In this document: one piece after another, positions 1 through 8,278 of the stretch
How the letters are laid out: each line of letters starts with the position of its first letter
Numbering within the stretch: position 1 is the stretch's first letter
Origin: an uncultured Pseudoalteromonas sp.
Lineage (GTDB): Bacteria; Pseudomonadota; Gammaproteobacteria; Enterobacterales; Alteromonadaceae
Assembly (NCBI GenBank): GCA_947493455.1
Contig: CANLRB010000016.1
Location: 42,377 to 106,376, forward strand
Direction: 5' to 3'
Length of the DNA: 64,000 nt
The notes under the pieces: model-generated
What the model saw: the letters and a program-made list of their open reading frames with translations, nothing else
Told to the model about the DNA's origin: nothing
Database searches by the model: none
Translations under genes and position numbers: made by a program

Positions 1-1765
1 AGATATCTGAAAACGAGCCGCTCAATTGTTCTGAGTGCGATTCAAAGTGCGTTAACTTTTGCTGCGCTAGTGTCATCATGCTGGATGCTTTTTCAGAACT
101 TGCTTGTAACTGATTTATGATTTGTTGAATTTGGTTTGTTGAACTCTCACTGCGTGCAGCAAGTTGTCGAACTTCGTCTGCAACAACAGCAAAACCGCGA
201 CCATTTTCCCCGGCGCGCGCGGCTTCAATTGCGGCATTGAGTGCGAGTAAATTTGTTTGTTCGGCGACAGATTTTATGACGTCCAGTACTTCACTAATCC
301 CTTCAGATTCCACTTTTAGTTGGGCAACAACTTCATTTGCTTCGCCAAATTGGCTTGCCAATTGATGCAATTCAGTTTTGTTTTCTGTGATGATTTCTTG
401 TCCTCTGTTAGCCATTTCATCGGCAAAGTGAATTGCTTGCTGCGCGGACTCTGCTTGTTGTTTAATATTATTTGCCGATGATGCTAATTCGCTTACTGCG
501 CTGACCGTCGTATGCATGGTGTTAAGCATCGACTGATTGGTGTGTTCTCCCTGTTTTGATAACCCTTCAACATAGCTAATTGATGTGTCGAGTTCTTGGG
601 TAGAGTTTTTTATACTGGCAACCATACTATGTAAGTGCGAGATAATATCGTTAACCGCATGCGCAACTTTTGCGACTTCATCTTTGCCGTTAACTTGAAT
701 ACGCTTAGTTAAATCGCCATTTCCTTTTGCTATTTGTTCAAGCGCGCATTGAACTTCAGTGAGCGGTTGACATAACTTTTTAGTAATGAGACCAACGATA
801 CCGCCTAATACAATGATTAATAAAACAGAAAATCCGATCACTTGATAAATAGATTGGTTGACTGGTTTCGCAATCACTTGTTGCGGAATTAATAGCCCGA
901 TGCGCCAATCGAGTTCAAAGTTAGCTTGGGGTATTGGCATGATGACAGCTTTGTGTTCTTCATTGTTAAACCGCAGTGTATGGAGTTGTTGCTGAGAGTT
1001 GGAAGCATTCAACATTTGACCAAATCCTTGATGCGCACTTTGTTGGTCTAGCTCAGCAAAGTCTTGATTGAGCTCTAAATGACTGCTTGCAGAGAAATGA
1101 ATGATTCGATTTTCACCATCGATTAAAAAACCATAACCCTGATTTTGGTAATTGAGCGCGTCAACAAACTGACTCAAGCTCGGAATTAAAATATCGGCAC
1201 CACCTACACCAATAAAACGACCTTGATATTGCACAGGGAAATTAATCGCCGCATAGTTTTTTTGATAACTTGGGTGGAGTTCAACCTTTGAAATAATAGT
1301 GTTTTGCGATGCTTTTACTGCTTCCCACCAAGGGCGACCGTATACTGAATAACCATCTGTATTGTATATACCGTTTTCGTAAAAATATTCTCCAGTTAAC
1401 GCTGAACCAAAAAAAATGGAGAGTATTTCGGGATCTGCACTTGATTCAGCGCTAAGCGATTTGGTCAAGCTTGCGATTTGTTGCGCGGGTTCAGTGGCAC
1501 TACGGCGTTCTGACAACCAGTTTAAAGTATTAGGGGCACGGAAAAGCGTATTGAGCGCACGTATTTTGGTACTAAAAAATTGTTCGACTTGCTGTGCGCT
1601 GGCTTGTAATTGTGTATTTATTTCTTGTTGGACTTGATTTGTACGCTGTTCTGCAAGGTAGTGAGTTAATACACTCGCTGAAATGACAAAGATGACCAAG
1701 ATCGTCGCCGAAATCGCTAAAACTAATTTTTTGCTCATTGAAGTGATTGAACTGAATACACGCAT
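1..1765 (-). CDS. Methyl-accepting chemotaxis protein, C-terminus cut by the window edge
   Basis: A transmembrane chemoreceptor that senses a periplasmic ligand and controls CheA/CheW signalling to the flagellar motor. The reading frame is open for 588 codons to the window edge. An N-terminal membrane segment follows the start, then a periplasmic dCache/PAS-like sensor (motifs [22 protein letters not shown]), a second membrane segment ([19 protein letters not shown]), a HAMP region, and the highly conserved signalling hairpin ([31 protein letters not shown] at about positions 160-290). Perhaps the last few dozen residues are missing. I chose the ATG at 1765; an ATG at 1738 is a possible shorter start. 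The ligand cannot be told from sequence. Confidence 0.93.
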   Translation of the reverse strand, partial: MRVFSSITSMSKKLVLAISATILVIFVISASVLTHYLAEQRTNQVQQEINTQLQASAQQVEQFFSTKIRALNTLFRAPNTLNWLSERRSATEPAQQIASLTKSLSAESSADPEILSIFFGSALTGEYFYENGIYNTDGYSVYGRPWWEAVKASQNTIISKVELHPSYQKNYAAINFPVQYQGRFIGVGGADILIPSLSQFVDALNYQNQGYGFLIDGENRIIHFSASSHLELNQDFAELDQQSAHQGFGQMLNASNSQQQLHTLRFNNEEHKAVIMPIPQANFELDWRIGLLIPQQVIAKPVNQSIYQVIGFSVLLIIVLGGIVGLITKKLCQPLTEVQCALEQIAKGNGDLTKRIQVNGKDEVAKVAHAVNDIISHLHSMVASIKNSTQELDTSISYVEGLSKQGEHTNQSMLNTMHTTVSAVSELASSANNIKQQAESAQQAIHFADEMANRGQEIITENKTELHQLASQFGEANEVVAQLKVESEGISEVLDVIKSVAEQTNLLALNAAIEAARAGENGRGFAVVADEVRQLAARSESSTNQIQQIINQLQASSEKASSMMTLAQQKLTHFESHSEQLSGSFSDI

Positions 1766-1894
1766 ACATTACATCTCGAGTTGTGGATATTGTATGCTAT
1801 ATTCTAAAATTTTAAATTGATAGCCTTAAATTCGGAACGATTTTAATTTATTGAGTTTTAAGCAATAAATTAATTTTTTTGTTGAATAAATAAG

Positions 1895-1912
1895 CCAAAA
1901 GTGCACTTTTGG
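1895..1912. promoter_or_regulatory. 18-bp perfect palindrome between the chemoreceptor and the small membrane protein gene
   Basis: The bases CCAAAAGTGCACTTTTGG read identically on both strands with no loop. It lies 130 bases upstream of the chemoreceptor start and about 190 bases upstream of the gene at 2105. No T-tract suited to a terminator follows, so a binding site for a dimeric regulator is more likely than a hairpin. The regulator is unknown. Confidence 0.4.
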
Positions 1913-2025
1913 GCTGTATTTTGTACAGGTTTGTTGCAAAAAGTTGGCCAGATTAAGTAGTCAAAAGCTGATTATTTGCGCTAAATCAAGATTTTTTTAT
2001 GGTCACACTTGTTCTTTTTGTAAAC

Positions 2026-2066
2026 TTGATTTAGGTCAATTATTAGCCGTTCAATAAGCGCATACT
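2026..2066 (+). promoter_or_regulatory. Putative FNR-class activator site and promoter
   Basis: TTGAT-TTAG-GTCAA at 2026-2039 matches the FNR/Anr/EtrA consensus TTGATNNNNATCAA in nine of ten fixed bases. A -10-like CATACT lies at 2061-2066. This would put the site centred near -41.5 relative to a start at about 2074, the position typical of class II FNR activation. The gene at 2105 is the only one it could serve on this strand. This is inferred from sequence; a CRP-family paralogue could also bind. Confidence 0.6.
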
Positions 2067-2104
2067 TTGTTGCAAGTTAAAAAATACAGCAAAGGGATTC
2101 CATC

Positions 2105-2314
2105 ATGAGAAATGTACAAAAAACAGAAATTATCGTCTTGATTATTGCCGTTTTAGCGCTCGTTGTTGCTTTGGTTGGCCACCTTGCAGGGGCAAGTATC
2201 GCCAATTCAGATGCGTTTGGCATTATTGCTGCACCTGTGCCGCTTGTATTAGGTATTATTGCATTTGTGGCATACAAATATGCCGCTGCAAATGATAAAG
2301 ACACCGGTCATTAA
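2105..2314 (+). CDS. Small inner-membrane protein, 69 residues
   Basis: I do not recognise a named family. The protein has two hydrophobic spans (about residues 9-29 and 39-58), a short basic N-terminus and a charged C-terminal tail (KYAAANDKDTGH), so it is very likely a small inner-membrane protein. The start is supported by an AAAGGGA ribosome binding site ten bases upstream. It is monocistronic: a promoter-like region with an FNR-type box lies just upstream and a strong intrinsic terminator follows at 2356. That suggests induction under low oxygen, but its function is unknown. The opposite-strand frame over the same bases is taken to be a shadow. Confidence 0.75.
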   Translation: MRNVQKTEIIVLIIAVLALVVALVGHLAGASIANSDAFGIIAAPVPLVLGIIAFVAYKYAAANDKDTGH

Positions 2315-2355
2315 TTTGTTATCTCTGTATAAGTAATCTTGTTACTTGCGTTGTA

Positions 2356-2386
2356 AAAGGCAGTCTGTTTTCAGCTGCCTTTTGTT
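2356..2386 (+). terminator. Intrinsic terminator after the small membrane protein gene
   Basis: An 8-bp stem (AAAGGCAG/CTGCCTTT) with an 11-base loop, followed by a short T-rich run. It closes the gene ending at 2314. Confidence 0.8.
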
Positions 2387-2405
2387 TATGAAACTAAGGT
2401 TATGA

Positions 2406-2879
2406 TTATGCTAAATATGCTTTTAGCATCCAAATGAGTTTTTCTTGCTCTTTGATATAGTCACTCATTTGTGCTGCAGTTCCTTCGTCATTCGCGTCTG
2501 CTGCCGCGTTTAAAATACTGCGCTGCTTTAAAATCAGTTGGCTATAACTTTGCAATAAAAGTTGCATTGCATCTTGACCGTTAACGATGTTTTTCGCTTC
2601 ACTAATTTCACTTTGTGTTAAATAGTCTGAAAATGCGTGCAGTGGTGTGCCACCTAGGGTTAATATGCGCTCCGCAATCTCATCGACTTTAAGCAATAGG
2701 TCATTGTAGATTTCTTCAAATTTTAAATGTAATTCGAAAAAGTCTTTGCCTTTAATATTCCAATGAAAGCTGCGCGCATTCATGTAGTGAATTTGATACG
2801 AACTTAATAATTGATTCAGTGATACAACAAGTTGTTCTGATTGTGCTTGATCTAGGCCGATATGGTTTAAATTGCTCAT
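2406..2879 (-). CDS. dps: Dps-family ferritin-like DNA-binding/iron-storage protein
   Basis: A Dps (DNA protection during starvation) protein: a dodecameric mini-ferritin that oxidises Fe(II) with peroxide, stores iron and, in many species, coats DNA. The 157 residues match the usual family length. The family signature is visible: helix A with the NARSFHWNIKG segment (His and Trp of the inter-subunit ferroxidase site) and the KFEEIYNDLLLKVDEIAERI helix that carries the Asp/Glu ligands. The start has a good GGAGA binding site. The N-terminus is short and not strongly basic, so DNA binding is less certain than iron oxidation. It is a single gene, converging on the small membrane protein gene. 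Confidence 0.92.
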   Translation of the reverse strand: MSNLNHIGLDQAQSEQLVVSLNQLLSSYQIHYMNARSFHWNIKGKDFFELHLKFEEIYNDLLLKVDEIAERILTLGGTPLHAFSDYLTQSEISEAKNIVNGQDAMQLLLQSYSQLILKQRSILNAAADANDEGTAAQMSDYIKEQEKLIWMLKAYLA

Positions 2880-2996
2880 AGTGTTTTCTCCAAAAGTTGA
2901 TAATGAAACTATAAGCGGATTTTATAATCTTTAAAATCAATTAATCTTGATTGTAGTGTTCTATTTTTTCAATTAATGAATTGCTGTAAAAATCAG

Positions 2997-3587
2997 TTAC
3001 TCGAGTAAGCTTTCAATATACTCCATAACTTGGCGAGAGTAGATTAATGCTGTGTGACTTACATGAAACACCTTGTGCTCAGCCATGCCTTTTAGTTTGG
3101 TTTCATCAAGTAATACTGTGCCATCGGACTCGCTGCCTTTTTTTAACAGTGGCATTAGGCCAATCGGTAAATCGCCTGCAATACTATAAAGGTGTGCCTT
3201 AAATGGCCAGTCCTGATTGTCACTCAGCAAAAATTCAACACTGTTTTTTAACAGTGGACTGAGCCCTTTTTCATTCATGTGTTGTGCAATGCTCGCGCCT
3301 TTGTGCGGGGTGCCTAGAGTAATAACTTTCGTCACTTGGTTACACTTTGGGGTCTTTGCTTCTAAGTAGGCACGGGCAATTAATCCACCCATAGAGTGAC
3401 ACACAAATACCGCATTTTGGTCGCCAATATAGTCGTCTATTTGCGAAAAAATTGCCGCTTTGTTTGGGTTGAGGCTTTGATACGTGAGGTTGAGAATATC
3501 AAACCCTTTTTTCTTTAAGCGCCTACAAAGTGGCATCATTACAAAGCCCGACATATATAGACCGTGTAGCACGATAATTTTTGTCAT
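2997..3587 (-). CDS. Alpha/beta-hydrolase, lipase/PGAP1-like
   Basis: A small (196-residue) alpha/beta-hydrolase. It starts directly with the first beta strand and oxyanion loop (IIVLHGLYMSG). It carries the nucleophile elbow CHSMGGLIARAYL near residue 64, and the ITLGTPHKGA motif typical of triacylglycerol lipases and PGAP1-like esterases. A candidate catalytic His lies in the C-terminal FHVSHTALIYS segment, with Asp in GSESDGTVL. There is no signal peptide, so it should be cytoplasmic. Its substrate is unknown. It lies downstream of yaeQ on the same strand, separated by a strong hairpin. Confidence 0.82.
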   Translation of the reverse strand: MTKIIVLHGLYMSGFVMMPLCRRLKKKGFDILNLTYQSLNPNKAAIFSQIDDYIGDQNAVFVCHSMGGLIARAYLEAKTPKCNQVTKVITLGTPHKGASIAQHMNEKGLSPLLKNSVEFLLSDNQDWPFKAHLYSIAGDLPIGLMPLLKKGSESDGTVLLDETKLKGMAEHKVFHVSHTALIYSRQVMEYIESLLE

Positions 3588-3637
3588 AAAAAGCAGTGTA
3601 CTAGAGTAATTGCACAGTTTAGTCAGTGTAATACGAA

Positions 3638-3660
3638 TGCGCGCTTTGGCAAAGCGCGCA
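3638..3660 (-). terminator. Perfect 10-bp hairpin after yaeQ
   Basis: TGCGCGCTTT/AAAGCGCGCA around a 3-base loop. It lies just past the yaeQ stop and before the lipase-like gene. No good T-run follows on the minus strand, so it may act as a weak terminator or an mRNA 3' stabiliser. Confidence 0.55.
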
Positions 3661-3670
3661 TGTGGGGAAT

Positions 3671-4219
3671 TTATTTTGTACTTGTTTGGATGGTGATTGG
3701 TTCGACCATGACACTCGTATCATCAGAATTAAACCAAACTTGGCCGTCTTGAATAGTGACCGTAAAACGCATCGAACGTGCAGCAAGTGTGGCGAGTTGT
3801 TGCGATTCACTCGCTTTTATACTAATACAGGTTAGGTTGCTATAGTTGTGTAATTTATTTTGGTTTTTGTCTAACCAAACGCTTTGGTCGCCCTCACCAT
3901 AGGTATACAACAAAACCTGCTCCGCTCGGTTACACGCTTTTTTTATACGCTTTTCATCGGGCAGACCCAATTCAATCCACAATTCTATTTCGTCGCTGAG
4001 CGATTTTTGCCACAACTCAGGTTCATCATCGGCACAAAGACCTTTAGTAAACTCGAGTTGCTCATTGGCATTTAGTGCAAATGCGAGAATGCGCAGCATC
4101 ATACGTTGATCTGTTTCAGATGGGTGCTGCGCTACGGTAAAGCTATAGTCTTGATATTTATGGTTATCCATATCACTTAAGCTAAGTGATACTTTATTGA
4201 TTGTTGCTTTTAATGCCAT
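3671..4219 (-). CDS. yaeQ: YaeQ family protein
   Basis: Matches YaeQ, a compact conserved proteobacterial protein with a PD-(D/E)XK nuclease-like fold. It was first reported as suppressing loss of the antiterminator RfaH, though its biochemical role is unsettled. The 182-residue length fits the family. Conserved blocks are MALKATI at the start, HPSETDQRMMLRILAFAL, the DEPELWQKSL.DEIELWIELGLPDEKRIKKAC segment, and a C-terminal MRFTVTIQDGQVWF strand. The start codon is the ATG in that first motif. Probably cytoplasmic. Confidence 0.92.
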   Translation of the reverse strand: MALKATINKVSLSLSDMDNHKYQDYSFTVAQHPSETDQRMMLRILAFALNANEQLEFTKGLCADDEPELWQKSLSDEIELWIELGLPDEKRIKKACNRAEQVLLYTYGEGDQSVWLDKNQNKLHNYSNLTCISIKASESQQLATLAARSMRFTVTIQDGQVWFNSDDTSVMVEPITIQTSTK

Positions 4220-4284
4220 GATACTCAGTGCGATAAATTTAATTGTCGCTATTGTATGCGACAGTCGCGCGCCACAAAACCTTT

Positions 4285-4620
4285 TTATGAAACGTGACTT
4301 GAAACCGACTTTTTACTTGCCCGAAAACGCTTACCAATAAAGTAAAGGCACCAATAAACAATCGGCGTTGCTAAAATGAGATCAAACCGAAAGATTACGC
4401 CACTTTGCTCAGCATAGTGTTTTAGTAACACAAAATCGTACATCGCGTAACCAAATAAGAGAATATAGCAGCCGAATATAAGCGGGCTATGCGCTGTTTT
4501 AAGTTGACCAAATTGCAGGTGACAAAATAACAGTATAAGGACCAAAATAAGTGATAATAATTTTACTTGTGCGATTAAAATAAGCGGCATTGAAAACCAC
4601 ATGATTAAACTAAAGTCCAT
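4285..4620 (-). CDS. Hypothetical membrane protein, 111 residues
   Basis: Three to four hydrophobic segments cover most of the protein, ending in a basic, serine-rich tail (GKRFRASKKSVSSHVS) that would face the cytoplasm. A GGAG binding site precedes the ATG. I recognise no family. It lies between yaeQ and the divergent ylqF without clear operon links. Confidence 0.7.
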   Translation of the reverse strand: MDFSLIMWFSMPLILIAQVKLLSLILVLILLFCHLQFGQLKTAHSPLIFGCYILLFGYAMYDFVLLKHYAEQSGVIFRFDLILATPIVYWCLYFIGKRFRASKKSVSSHVS

Positions 4621-4814
4621 TTTTAGGCTCCATTAAACAAATCGGAATTAGCTTTTAGATTCTCTTAGCGTTGTTTTGGTGTCTATATTGCGCAATATCT
4701 ATTTGTATCTATTTTTCTAATATTTAGGTGATTAACGTATTTTTAAGATAAATAATGTTAATTGAGCGCAATCTCGCTAAAATACGCCCACTTAAAATTT
4801 AAGGAGTACATAAC

Positions 4815-5759
4815 ATGGCTATTCAATGGTTTCCTGGACATATGAACAAAGCGCGTAATGAGATTAAAGAGATTATGCCGCAAATGGATGTGATCATTGA
4901 GGTATTGGATGCGCGTATTCCTTATAGCAGTGAAAACCCAATGGTGGGTGAACTGCGCGGCGATAAGCCAGTCATAAAAATATTAAATAAGGCTGACTTA
5001 GCTGATCCCGAAATGACAAAAGTATGGATGAGCTATTTAGAACAAGAAGCGGGTGTTAAAACATTGCCGCTTGATAATAATAAATCAAGCGATGTGCATT
5101 TAATTACCGATCTGTGCAAAAAGTTGGTGCCGCACAAAGACACCGCAGACAAGCAAATAAAAGCCATGATTATGGGCATTCCAAATGTTGGTAAGTCAAC
5201 GCTAATCAATACGCTGGCAGGTCGCATTGTGGCAAAAACGGGCAATGAACCCGCGGTGACAAAAGCGCAGCAACGGATCAAGTTAGATGACGGCATCATG
5301 CTGTACGATACGCCGGGTATGTTGTGGCCAAAAGTAGAAAATGAAAATTCGGGTTATCGCTTAGCGGCTACCGGCGCTATTCGTGACACAGCCATCAATT
5401 ATGAAGAAGTCGCCAGCTATACTGCCGAATATTTATTACAAGCATACCCTGAATTGCTTAAGGCGCGCTATAAGCTAGATGAGTTGCCTGAGCAAGATTG
5501 GGAATTTGTTGAAATGGCAGGCCGCAAGCGTGGTTGCATTCGCTCCGGTAATCAAGTTGATACCCATAAAATGTCAGAGATTTTAATTAACGAACTACGT
5601 GATGCGGTTATTGGCCGAATTTCGATGGAAACACCGACCATGCGCGAACGTGAAGAGGTCATGGTTGCTGAGATTCGTGCAGCAGCGGAAGCTAAAAAGA
5701 AAGCGCGCGAAGAAGAGAAGAAAGCACGCCGAGCGCGAGCGCGTAAGAACCGTCGCTAG
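4815..5759 (+). CDS. ylqF: Ribosome biogenesis GTPase YlqF/RbgA
   Basis: A circularly permuted GTPase needed in Bacillus for late assembly of the 50S subunit. It opens with the family's N-terminal IQWFPGHMNKA motif. The G motifs then come in permuted order: G4 NKAD near residue 58, G1 GIPNVGKS at residues 121-128, and G3 DTPG near 175. The 314 residues match the family. The C-terminal tail, about 35 residues of Lys/Arg/Glu/Ala repeats, is a proteobacterial-style extension likely to touch rRNA. The start has an AAGGAG binding site. It is monocistronic, with neighbours on the opposite strand. Confidence 0.95.
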   Translation: MAIQWFPGHMNKARNEIKEIMPQMDVIIEVLDARIPYSSENPMVGELRGDKPVIKILNKADLADPEMTKVWMSYLEQEAGVKTLPLDNNKSSDVHLITDLCKKLVPHKDTADKQIKAMIMGIPNVGKSTLINTLAGRIVAKTGNEPAVTKAQQRIKLDDGIMLYDTPGMLWPKVENENSGYRLAATGAIRDTAINYEEVASYTAEYLLQAYPELLKARYKLDELPEQDWEFVEMAGRKRGCIRSGNQVDTHKMSEILINELRDAVIGRISMETPTMREREEVMVAEIRAAAEAKKKAREEEKKARRARARKNRR

Positions 5760-5812
5760 TCACTGTTACGCTAGGCGATAACTGGTAACAGGTGTAAGAG
5801 GTTAGGTGCGAT

Positions 5813-6256
5813 CTAGTGAGTTATTCGCACCATCTCGCACGCGTATACGGGTTCGCCATTATAGTCTGTTAAAAACTCAGATGAGACCGTAAACCCATAC
5901 TTCCGATAAAGTGCTCTAGCTGGGGTATTGGTTTTCGCAACATATAACTTGGTTGATCCATTCACTTTAGATAACAAAAACTCAAGCAATGCTTTGCCAA
6001 TCCCATTTCCCCTTACTGAAGGGCATACAAATAGGGCACGGATCTCGTTGTTATAAATCGCGCCATAGCCGCGCACTTGCCCATCATCATATACATAGAT
6101 ATCTGATTCTAATAAAGCAGACAGGCGTTTTTTATCCTGTTCAAGCTGGAGTAATTTAAAGGATTTGCTTTCAAAACGCAGTTCATCCAACTTTGAGTTA
6201 GCGTAAATGGTTAGAAGAGATGGATAGTCGTTCTCGCAATACGCTCGAATATTCAT
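5813..6256 (-). CDS. GNAT family N-acetyltransferase
   Basis: A 147-residue GCN5-related acetyltransferase. The acetyl-CoA pyrophosphate loop is seen as RGNGIGKALLEFL (motif A). The later ALYRKYGFTVSSE segment is the usual motif B ending. The N-terminal MNIRAYCENDYPSLLTIY segment is the typical beta1-alpha1 region. The acceptor substrate cannot be predicted. The binding site before the ATG is weak. It is on the same strand as the esterase upstream, about 57 bases apart, so co-transcription is possible. Confidence 0.88.
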   Translation of the reverse strand: MNIRAYCENDYPSLLTIYANSKLDELRFESKSFKLLQLEQDKKRLSALLESDIYVYDDGQVRGYGAIYNNEIRALFVCPSVRGNGIGKALLEFLLSKVNGSTKLYVAKTNTPARALYRKYGFTVSSEFLTDYNGEPVYACEMVRITH

Positions 6257-6313
6257 GTTTAATTAGGCCGCAATTAAATTAATTTGGTTATTCATACCTC
6301 ATTCGCCCTAAGT

Positions 6314-7201
6314 TCATAGCTTGCTCTTTCTAAATTCATAGTAGGCTTGTAGTGCTTTGGGCACTGAAATATAGGGATTTTCGGAATGTCCGGCATTCTC
6401 GCTATAACTATGGACGGAGTGAAAATTATTAGGTGCGTGCGATTCTATCGCTGAGAGTAGTCCTTTGAATGAACCTGCAATGATTTGATTCTCAGCACCG
6501 CCGAGACTTAAATACAAAAACAAGGGCTGCTTGTCGGCTTTGGCAAGACCACATGTAAATTCACGGACAACCACAGAGTCGTCGTACCAAGCGGCAGGAC
6601 TAAATGCAAAATAGCCAGTAAATAGTTCTGGTTTAGTCACTATGGTATATAGTACAAAGCTGCCTCCAGCAGAGAAGCCGCTTAGTATACGGTTTTGATT
6701 AACTGGGTATTTTTGTTCGATAAACGGGATAACCTCATTTTCAATAAAAGCTAAAAACAAATCCGCTTTACCAAAGATCTCTGGGGCATTTTCGTTTTTT
6801 GGGCGCGCAGTTATTTGCACGTCTTGTCTTGCATAAGGTGGGACTAAATCACGATTTCGTGTGTTGCGAAAATACAAATTAGGAATAGCAACGACAATTG
6901 ACTCTTCAATAATACCTTGCTCTGAAAGCGCTGAAATTGAGTCATGCCAGCGAGCTAAATTGAAATTTCCATCCGATTTGATAATGAGCGGATAGTGTTT
7001 ATTTTTATCGTAATTTTTAGGTAGTCGGACAAAGATTTTTCTATTCTCATTCAGCACAGTGGAATAGATGCTATGGTCGATAAAATCGGAAGTATATTGC
7101 TGAACATATCCTTTGGTAAAAATGACCGCCGTGATAAGCAAAATTAAAAGTACAGCGAGTATGCTATTTTGTTTATTAATAAACTTTGTCAATTTATCCA
7201 T
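6314..7201 (-). CDS. Esterase-family (PF00756-like) alpha/beta-hydrolase, membrane anchored
   Basis: Resembles the IroE/Fes/esterase-D branch of alpha/beta-hydrolases. An N-terminal uncleaved membrane anchor (about residues 12-32) puts the catalytic domain in the periplasm. The nucleophile elbow is SGFSAGGSF near residue 160. The C-terminal AGHSENPY carries the likely catalytic His, and the segment FVRLPKNYDKNKHYPLIIKSDG is typical of the family's first strands. IroE hydrolyses trilactone siderophores from a similar anchored position, but without siderophore genes nearby a general ester substrate is as likely. The 295 residues are full length. Confidence 0.82.
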   Translation of the reverse strand: MDKLTKFINKQNSILAVLLILLITAVIFTKGYVQQYTSDFIDHSIYSTVLNENRKIFVRLPKNYDKNKHYPLIIKSDGNFNLARWHDSISALSEQGIIEESIVVAIPNLYFRNTRNRDLVPPYARQDVQITARPKNENAPEIFGKADLFLAFIENEVIPFIEQKYPVNQNRILSGFSAGGSFVLYTIVTKPELFTGYFAFSPAAWYDDSVVVREFTCGLAKADKQPLFLYLSLGGAENQIIAGSFKGLLSAIESHAPNNFHSVHSYSENAGHSENPYISVPKALQAYYEFRKSKL

Positions 7202-7300
7202 GATTAATAGTACCTGCGAGATTTGCCAAAACTAAATGCCACGTGTTCAAATTTAACAAGGGGCTTGAACAACTTAAAACCAAATTCAAAGTGGTTATTC

Positions 7301-7738
7301 TTAAAGGGAAATGATTGCCAGCATATCTTCGTCGTCTTCATCCATCCCGATTTCAACAAAGCCAAAACTCGCATAGAATTCTTTAGCAACAGGGTTATTT
7401 GGGTTATAGCAAATCTCGATTTCTTTGATTTCTGTAAGTCGTTTAATGTCGTTAAGTGCAAGTGTTAAAGCTTTGCGACCAATACCTGCTTGCTGATGTT
7501 TCCGATCAACCATAAAACGCCAAATCGAGACTTTTGTTGCAGTTTCTTTCACCCACATAAAAAAGCCGACGACGTCGTTTTCCTGATAAATAGCTCGCGT
7601 TTCGTAGCCGTCGTTAAACATCGATTCAACCAAAGACCACATATTACAAGCAACATAATCCTCTTGCTCTTTAGTGACATCAAGGTCGCAGACTGCTTCA
7701 TAATTTTCCTTAGAAACAGGTCGTAGAGATATGCTCAT
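7301..7738 (-). CDS. GNAT acetyltransferase, diamine/polyamine acetyltransferase-like
   Basis: A 145-residue GNAT protein whose N-terminus (ISLRPVSKENYEAVCDLDVTKEQ) closely resembles BltD/PaiA-type diamine N-acetyltransferases. The CoA loop is HQQAGIGRKALTLAL, and the tail NPVAKEFYASFGFVEIGMDEDDEDML is acidic, a feature of that group. A polyamine substrate is therefore an inference; the speE and speA genes lie 7 kb away and give only loose support. A GNAT gene and an esterase lie on the same strand downstream. Confidence 0.83.
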   Translation of the reverse strand: MSISLRPVSKENYEAVCDLDVTKEQEDYVACNMWSLVESMFNDGYETRAIYQENDVVGFFMWVKETATKVSIWRFMVDRKHQQAGIGRKALTLALNDIKRLTEIKEIEICYNPNNPVAKEFYASFGFVEIGMDEDDEDMLAIISL

Positions 7739-7830
7739 TTTTTCCTTACTACTTAAAAATACTTGGATTTACTCGAATTGAAGAGTGTGTTTGAAGTGGC
7801 TGTGATAGGCATCAAAGTGCTCAACAGCAA

Positions 7831-8133
7831 TTATTGCAGGCCGATTAGCCATGGTATAGCCGCTCCCAAAGTCACGGAGGTAATGCCGATTATAAATTTC
7901 AAATGATTCATTGAACTGCATTTTGAGTACATAAAAACACCCGTAAAAACAGCAAAAATAGACCAAATAATTGCGCCTTTACTGAATATCATAAGCGCGG
8001 TTTGATTGACTGAGGTTGTGTAACCCGGACCGGCAATTTTGTTTAAAATAATCGTAACGAGCAAGCCTAAAATTGGCAGCACGGTGGCCATAGCGACTCG
8101 TTTCGTTATTTTGTTTTTTACGTTTGATTCCAT
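7831..8133 (-). CDS. Hypothetical membrane protein, 100 residues
   Basis: Three hydrophobic segments (about residues 14-32, 45-67 and 76-97) separated by short loops, with a positively charged N-terminus (MESNVKNKITKR). I place the start at the ATG at 8133; the frame can be extended to a TTG at 8178, but nothing favours it. No family recognised. Confidence 0.6.
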   Translation of the reverse strand: MESNVKNKITKRVAMATVLPILGLLVTIILNKIAGPGYTTSVNQTALMIFSKGAIIWSIFAVFTGVFMYSKCSSMNHLKFIIGITSVTLGAAIPWLIGLQ

Positions 8134-8278
8134 TCTTGATACCGAGCGACTATTTTTCAATTTTGTTATTAGTATCAAATTAATAGCGTGACTGCTACCT
8201 TCTTATTTGTTACCTAGCGGATTCTCACGAATACACTCAAATGATAATGGGCTCATATTTCGAGCCCATCTGCGGTAT

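Noticed and set aside
2077-2304. Minus-strand frame of 75 codons opposite the small membrane protein
   Set aside because: The plus-strand frame has a good ribosome binding site, promoter-like elements and a terminator in the right direction; the minus frame has none.
8133-8178. Longer TTG start for the membrane protein at 7831
   Set aside because: The ATG at 8133 gives a normal positively charged N-terminus before the first membrane span; no ribosome binding site supports the TTG.
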